From: Smallanthus sonchifolius
Taxonomy: Eukaryota > Streptophyta > Magnoliopsida > Asterales > Asteraceae
Direction of reading: 5' to 3'
DNA: 64,000 nucleotides
Assembly: GCA_023525975.1 (NCBI GenBank)
Contig: CM042020.1
Location: 10,680,001-10,744,000 of the forward strand
Shown: piece by piece, positions 58,930 through 64,000 of the stretch
How positions within the stretch are numbered: the first letter of the stretch is position 1
Layout: every line of letters begins with the position of its first letter
Notes under the pieces: model-generated
The model's input: the letters and a program-made list of their open reading frames with translations, nothing else
What the model was told of the DNA's origin: nothing
Databases searched by the model: none
Made by a program: the position numbers and the translations under genes

Positions 58930-59799
58930 ATGAAACCAGAAGACGGCGAACCATTATCCCTATACTTGGCAGTATCCCAAAGCACCGTAAGTGCTGTACT
59001 AGTCAAGGATCACGAAGGCCAGCAGCATCCGGTATATTATGTAAGTAAAAGTTTGCTTGCAGCTGAAACCAGGTACTCTCATTTAGAAAAACTAATCTTA
59101 GTCTTAATAATGGCATCCACTAAACTAAGACATTATTTTGAAACTCATGCTATTCATGTTAAGACTAACTACCCTATTAAGTGTGTCTTAAGAAAGCCAG
59201 AGATGTTAGGAAGGATGACTAAATGGTCAGTCAAGCTCAGCGCCTATGACCTCATATATGAACCAAGAACATCAATAAAGTCTCAGGCATTTGCGGACTT
59301 TGTGGCTGATTTCAGTAGTGATATCCAACGTGAAGTAGATCTTGAACTTCAGCAATTGAAAGAATCCAGGGATAAGTGGACGTTATTCACTGACGGTGCA
59401 TCAAATGTAAGAGGAACATGTCTAGGGATCATACTGAAATCGTCACAAGGGGACATAATACCCCAATCCATAAGTTGTGAGTTCCAGGCTACGAACAATG
59501 AAGCAGAGTATGAGGCGCTGATAGTAGGATTGCAATTAGCCAGGGATATCAAGATCAGGTATCTCCAGGTATATGTAGACTCATTGTTAATTGCTAACCA
59601 TTTCAATGGTTCATATGTAGTAAAAGGTGAGAAGTTAGCCAAATATATCACAATAGTTAAGCAATTATCCATGGAATTCAAAATTTTTAACATTACACAG
59701 GTACCTAGAGAAGATAATACTGAGTCTGATGCCTTAGCAAACCTTGCTTCGGCTCTTAAAATGCCAGAAGGTATCAAAATACCATTACACATATTCTGA
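58930..59799 (+). pseudogene. Tat element dual RNase H (gypsy-type plus archaeal-type)
   Basis: 289 open codons. The first half (LSLYLAVSQSTVSAVLVKDH, RYSHLEKLILVLIMASTKLR, HYFETHAIHVKTNYPIK) is the normal gypsy RNase H. The second half (WTLFTDGASNVRGTCLGI, NNEAEYEALIVGLQLA, VYVDSLLIANHFNG, ESDALANLAS) is a separate archaeal-type RNase H with all four acidic catalytic residues present. RNase H removes the RNA strand during cDNA synthesis; the extra domain is diagnostic of the Tat group. This is the best preserved part of the element. Confidence 0.92.
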
Positions 59800-59825
59800 G
59801 GCTATCAATTGAAAAGATAAATGAA

Positions 59826-61113
59826 GTGTCCAACACTGAAGAAGAAGCAGACATACAGGATCTTGAACCTAGTCAAGGATCCTGGATTTCACCCATTAAG
59901 AAATATTTGCAGGATGGTGAGATCCCAAGTGAGGAAAAGAATCACAAAGCTTTTCGCATGAGGGTATCACGTTTTATAATATTGCACAATGTCTTGTATA
60001 GAAAGTCTATTGCAGATCCATACTTAAGATGCTTGGAGGATCTTGAAGCACGTGAAGTCCTGAAAGATATACACGAAGGTGACTGTGGTAATCACACTTG
60101 GGGCAGAGCGTTATTTTCAAGGATCTTGAGGACTGAATATTATTGGCCTACCATGAGGAAAGATGCTATGACTTACTCACAGAAATGTGACGCCTGCCAA
60201 AAACACAGCAACATACTCCATCAACCAGCCGAACCTTTATATCCAATCATCTCTCCATGGCCATTCATGAAATGGGGAATGGATATAGTTGGGAAACTTC
60301 CCAAGGCACCAAGAGGAAAGGTCATTATGCTAGCAATGACAGATTACTTCTCCAAATGGATTGAAGCTGAGACATTTTTCCAAGTCAGAGAAAAAGAAGT
60401 CACCTCCTTTATCAAGCGCAATATCCTGACAAGATTTGGGATCCCGGCGGAAATAGTTTGTGATAATGGATCTCAGTTCATTGGCAACATAACAACTAAC
60501 TTCTGTGCCAGTTGGGGAATCAAAATGATAACTTCCACCCCAGTACATCCTCAAACCAACAGACAAGCAGAATCTAGCAACAAGATTATCATTAACAACC
60601 TAAAGAAGAGATTGGGAGCAAAGAAAGGAACACGGGCTGAAGAAATTACCGTTTGTACTTTGGGCAGATAGGACAACTACGAAGAATGCAATAGGACAAA
60701 CCCCGTTCTCATTGGTGTTTGGTACTGAAGCCATGATCCCTACGGAGATGATTATCCCTACTGCCAGGACCAATCTCCAGACTCTAGAGACTAACAACGA
60801 AGCTCTTGCTCATGATCTTGACACTGTGGATGAGCTCAGGGATCTTGCCAAAGTTCGTATTACAGCTTATTAGCAGAGGATAACGAAGTCATACAACAAA
60901 AACATAAGGATTAGAAGATTCCAAGTGGGTGATCTTGTATTAAGAAAGACATTCCAAAATACTACCAATCCCAGCGATAGAAAGCTTGCACCAAAATGGG
61001 AAGGCCCATACTTGATCGACTCAGAAGTAGGCAAGGGTGCCTATTGGTTGGCTACTATAGAAGGAGATATCCTGGAATGCTATCCATCTCAAAACCTATT
61101 TTATGTAAGTTAG
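59826..61113 (+). pseudogene. Tat element integrase
   Basis: HHCC finger (HEGDCGNHTWGR, then CDACQKHSN), catalytic core MDIVGKLPKAP, IVCDNGSQFIG, HPQTNRQAESSNK with D,D,E present (Arg replaces the usual Gly before QAE). A one-base gain near 60634 shifts the frame; it continues as WADRTTTKNAIGQTPFSLVFGTEA, a TAG at 60871, and a C-terminal module KWEGPYLIDSEVGKGAYWLA. Ends at 61113. Confidence 0.9.
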
Positions 61114-62290
61114 AACTTAAATTCTAATTAAGACTGGTATGTCTTCTATCCCTGACTATTTTCGTATTTATTATTCTTTATCAAAGTACTGACTTGAGCG
61201 TCAGAGGGGTGTTAGCCAGTCTAACACCCACCTTCACCAAGGTTTCATGTTTTGCAGGAAGGATCCCTAAGGATCCTGACAGAAGTTAGAGATTGGCCAT
61301 CTCTCTTAAGTTAGGGTATCCTGAATACCTCAAAGGTTTAAAGGTTTTCACCTTTCTAAGAATTGAGTTTAAACACTCCGCCTGTAGTGCACGATGTTCA
61401 AGTATAGTTCAAGGTGGTGCGACCAGTCCATGTAACAGTGGCTGATAATTTCATCACTGTTGGCTATATCTTGAATCCTACGATAGTAACAGACGTGTTA
61501 CTCCTAAGGTTTTTAGCATTTTCATGCTAACTTAAGTCTGGCTTGGCCCATGTTATTCTGGCTTGGCCCACGATTTTAAATTGTCACAGATATTTAACAC
61601 TTATGTGTTAACCCAAGAACTTGGCATCAATATGCTAACTCAATATCCTCAAACGGATTGAAGACTTATGAAGATCCTGAAGTACAATTATTAAACCTAC
61701 GATGTATTTAATGCTATACACAGGGGACAACCAATGGTTGTCATATTTTGAACTCCACGTTATAATTTGGTATGTGTATCTACCTGACTTAGTTCTCAAC
61801 AAAGGTACTTGTTACTTATTAATTTTCAAGATTTGAAACTTGAATGACTAAGTCATGATATGTTTGCAACTGGTATTACTACACACTATTTATCAAAACC
61901 AAACTATATTATTCTCAATTTAAGTTTAGTGAAAACCTAAGATATTATTAAGGATCCGATATCCTGAAAATATACCTAAACCTATTTTTCTAAATATCCC
62001 AAGGCTTAACTGCCTAAGGATCCTGATCTTTTAGAACATGTCAAAACATACAAAATGCATATCAATCATGGTAGATAGTCAAGAAGATACTTGATTATAA
62101 CTAAAGTGCAGGAAAGGAAAGTGACCCGGGCTTCATCCAAAACATGGACCCATCCACCCCGTTCACAAATTGTCAAATTGTCCTAGTGCAGGAAAAAAGT
62201 AAACTGTTCAACAACCATAGACATAAAATGAAATTGTTTTAAGACAAATAACCAATAAGAACAATCGAAGAACCAAGAATTCCAAGGCTC
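61114..62290. other. Tat element spacer between integrase and antisense ORF
   Basis: Non-coding, with scattered GGATCC words as in the rest of the element. No gene. Confidence 0.6.
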
Positions 62291-62294
62291 AAGC

Positions 62295-63940
62295 CTAGGC
62301 ATCATTACCCTCATTGCCCTGGTCAGCTTGCTTCTCACCATCGCTAGCTTCAACCTCCTCAGCAGTCTTACTGGTCTCCACCGCTTCACCACCAAGCTTA
62401 GCCAAAGAAGAACGCCATCCCTGAAGATCCCAGACTGGAGGATCAAAACCTTCAGCAACAGCTTGCTCAACCATCTGGATCCTGGATTGGAGAATAGCCA
62501 TGGCCGCGGATTTCTTGGCATCATCCACAGTATCCTACAACCTCTGCTCGTACTGGCCGAATTCTCCTACAACTTTAGTTCATATCGGGCTGAACTCTCC
62601 TGAAGCTTATCCTTTTGAGCCTGGATCTCTTTTTCCAAGTATTTGGATTTGGAGGCTATGATTTTCTTCAGATCCTCATTCTTCTCCAAAGCTTCTTCAG
62701 CATTCTTCTCTGCCATAGCCAAGTTGGCATTCAGCTTCTCCAGACCTTGCAAAATTAAGACATATTAGTTATTTAGGGATCCTGACATTAAATTAGGGAT
62801 ACCAAAAAATTACTTACCAGGTTCAATAAGCCTTGAAGCTTCTTGGTGGTTTCAGCAGAGTCCATACCCTCAAAGGCTTCCAGGTCTATCACATCAGTCG
62901 TCTTCCTCTTTTTGCTCCCTGAAGCCTTAGACCGTAGGGCCGGAATTCGAGACTTGGTGGTCGTAGGTGTAGGATTCTCCTTCTTGACGATGGCAGCTTC
63001 GGACAAAAGGCTATCAAGATCGGACAATGCAAACTGGGAGCCTGATTTTGGGATTCCTACTGAAGGATAGAGTAAATCAAGATCATGATGTTTGATAACA
63101 CAAATATGAATTGTTCTATACCTGAAGACATTTTTGACTCGGAATGCTATGTGTCAAAGCTTGCTTCACTGATGGTGGATTTAGCATGAAAGGACCTCTC
63201 CGTAACAGGTATCTTTAACAGTGCTTCGATTTTCTTTTCTTTGTCGCTTCTTGAAGGAACCAGTTCGTCAAACTTAGGGGCTGCGCAAAGTTAAAACAAG
63301 ATCATTAGCAACAAGCTACAAATAATGTAAATTACAGGGATCCTAACTACTTCCTACCCTTCTTAACCCATTCAAGCGGCAAAAGATTCCCATCAGAAAT
63401 TGAATCTCTCCTGACAAAGAAGAATTTCCCCTTCCAGTCGGTGTCATTCTGGGTGGCTTTTGGGATTAGGTGAGTTCGCCAGGACTTAAGCTGAAGGACG
63501 AAACGAGAAGAGCCATTGGTTCTTAAGTTATAGGCATAAGTTAGCTCAGAGACACCAATGGTCAAAGAATCAGAACGATTTAACCTCTCCAGAGTTGCCA
63601 AAATTCTCCAGCCCATGGGCATAGTTTGGGAATAACACAGGCTGATAAGCTTGAAGAGCTCAGTGATGAGTGGAGAAAAAGGATACGACAGACCGAGAGT
63701 AAAAGGATACACAAGGAAGCAGACCCAAGTTTTAGAAATCATGTCGGCTTTCATCCTAGAATCGAAAGACCTGAAAATAGCTTTTTTGGGAAAAACATTG
63801 CTTGATTTCAAAAGTTTTATATCCTGATCAGTGTAAGAGCAGAGTTACTGATCGGAATGGTCAAGGATTCCTTGATCCATAAAATCCTCGATCGTTTCGA
63901 CAACGATAGATGCAGCCGATCTGGTCATTTTCTTACCCAT
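62295..63940 (-). pseudogene. Antisense ORF of the Tat element (putative gypsy-type transposase domain, coiled coil)
   Basis: Read on the minus strand, opposite to gag-pol. It starts MGKKMTRSAASIVVETIEDF at 63940, meets TAA near 63849, and continues as KSSNVFPKKAIFRSFDSR. The stretch CFLVYPFTLGLSYPFSPLIT, LFKLISLCYSQTMPMGWRIL resembles the plant domain called putative gypsy-type transposase (PF04195). After introns or breaks come RKTTDVIDLEAF (62.9 kb) and a coiled-coil region (ANLAMAEKNAEEALEKNEDL, 62.7-62.57 kb; AILQSRIQMVEQAVAEGF). Grande and Retand relatives also carry an antisense ORF; its function is unknown. Confidence 0.75.
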
Positions 63941-64000
63941 GATCACGAAAGCTTAGAGTGAAAGAAGAAATCAGAAATCAATGAAGATTTTCACCTGCTT
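63941..64000. other. Upstream part of the antisense ORF, to window end
   Basis: The last 60 bp; the gypsy element continues beyond the window. Confidence 0.5.

Larger units (their letters stand above)
54854..64000 (+). mobile_element. Tat-lineage Ty3/gypsy retrotransposon, truncated by the window
   Basis: Order: LTR, primer-binding site, gag, protease, RT, two RNase H domains, integrase, then a long spacer and an antisense ORF. The second, archaeal-type RNase H after the normal one and the antisense ORF mark the Tat/Ogre/Retand group. The element is dead: many stops, several frameshifts and active-site changes. Confidence 0.92.

Noticed and set aside
54854..64000. TAG readthrough as a programmed feature of the gypsy element
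   Set aside because: Nine or more TAGs plus frameshifts and lost catalytic residues indicate decay, not regulated suppression.

Overview
This is a 64 kb piece of plant nuclear chromosome, almost certainly a eudicot. The evidence is a Dof transcription factor gene of the DOF5.6 (HCA2) type, a mitochondrial ribosomal protein bL12 gene, and a full range of plant transposon families (Ty1/copia, Ty3/gypsy Tat and chromovirus, L1-type LINE, MULE, hAT, CACTA, PIF/Harbinger-like MITEs, tRNA-derived SINEs). The TE style would fit Asteraceae, but that is a guess. I can support only three host genes: a 108-codon unknown gene (36.76-37.08 kb, +), bL12m (39.05-39.63 kb, -) and the two-exon Dof gene (50.19-52.14 kb, -). 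The rest is transposon sequence or AT-rich spacer.

Layout. 0-5.5 kb: the end of a CACTA element, then a broken Ty1/copia element on the minus strand with one recognisable LTR. 5.5-15.3 kb: gene-free, with small elements delimited by target-site duplications (TSDs): hAT-type at 7.53, 12.83 and 13.83 kb, MITEs at 8.49, 10.30 and 11.15 kb, and a SINE at 12.17 kb. 15.4-24.4 kb: a MULE complex. It holds a transposase gene with an OTU cysteine-protease domain, four arrays of ACGT-core near-palindromes (three of them beside a TATA box), a 300-bp-arm inverted repeat, two large microsatellites and a second decayed TE gene. 24.57-26.70 kb: a solo LTR with a perfect TSD. 27.32-29.06 kb: a hAT element with a nested MITE. 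29.9 kb: an NRP-like gene fragment. 30.7-35.3 kb: gypsy fragments, then an L1-type LINE. 39.81-42.15 kb: a hAT element with perfect TSD and TIRs and an intact but internally deleted transposase ORF, inserted upstream of bL12m. 43.4-49.8 kb: MITEs, SINEs and a CACTA remnant. 53-54.85 kb: a SINE, a MITE and a second copy of a repeat seen at 28 kb. 54.85-64.0 kb: the 5' LTR, gag-pol and antisense ORF of a Tat-lineage gypsy element whose 3' LTR is outside the window.

How it fits together. No operon or defence system is present; the genes act independently. The most unusual structure is 15.4-24.4 kb, where one motif array is reused upstream of the transposase gene, beside an inverted repeat that could yield hairpin RNA, and upstream of a second gene. 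Across most coding TEs here the premature stops are TAG or TAA where the family has Gln (or Trp or Arg), as expected from methyl-cytosine deamination.
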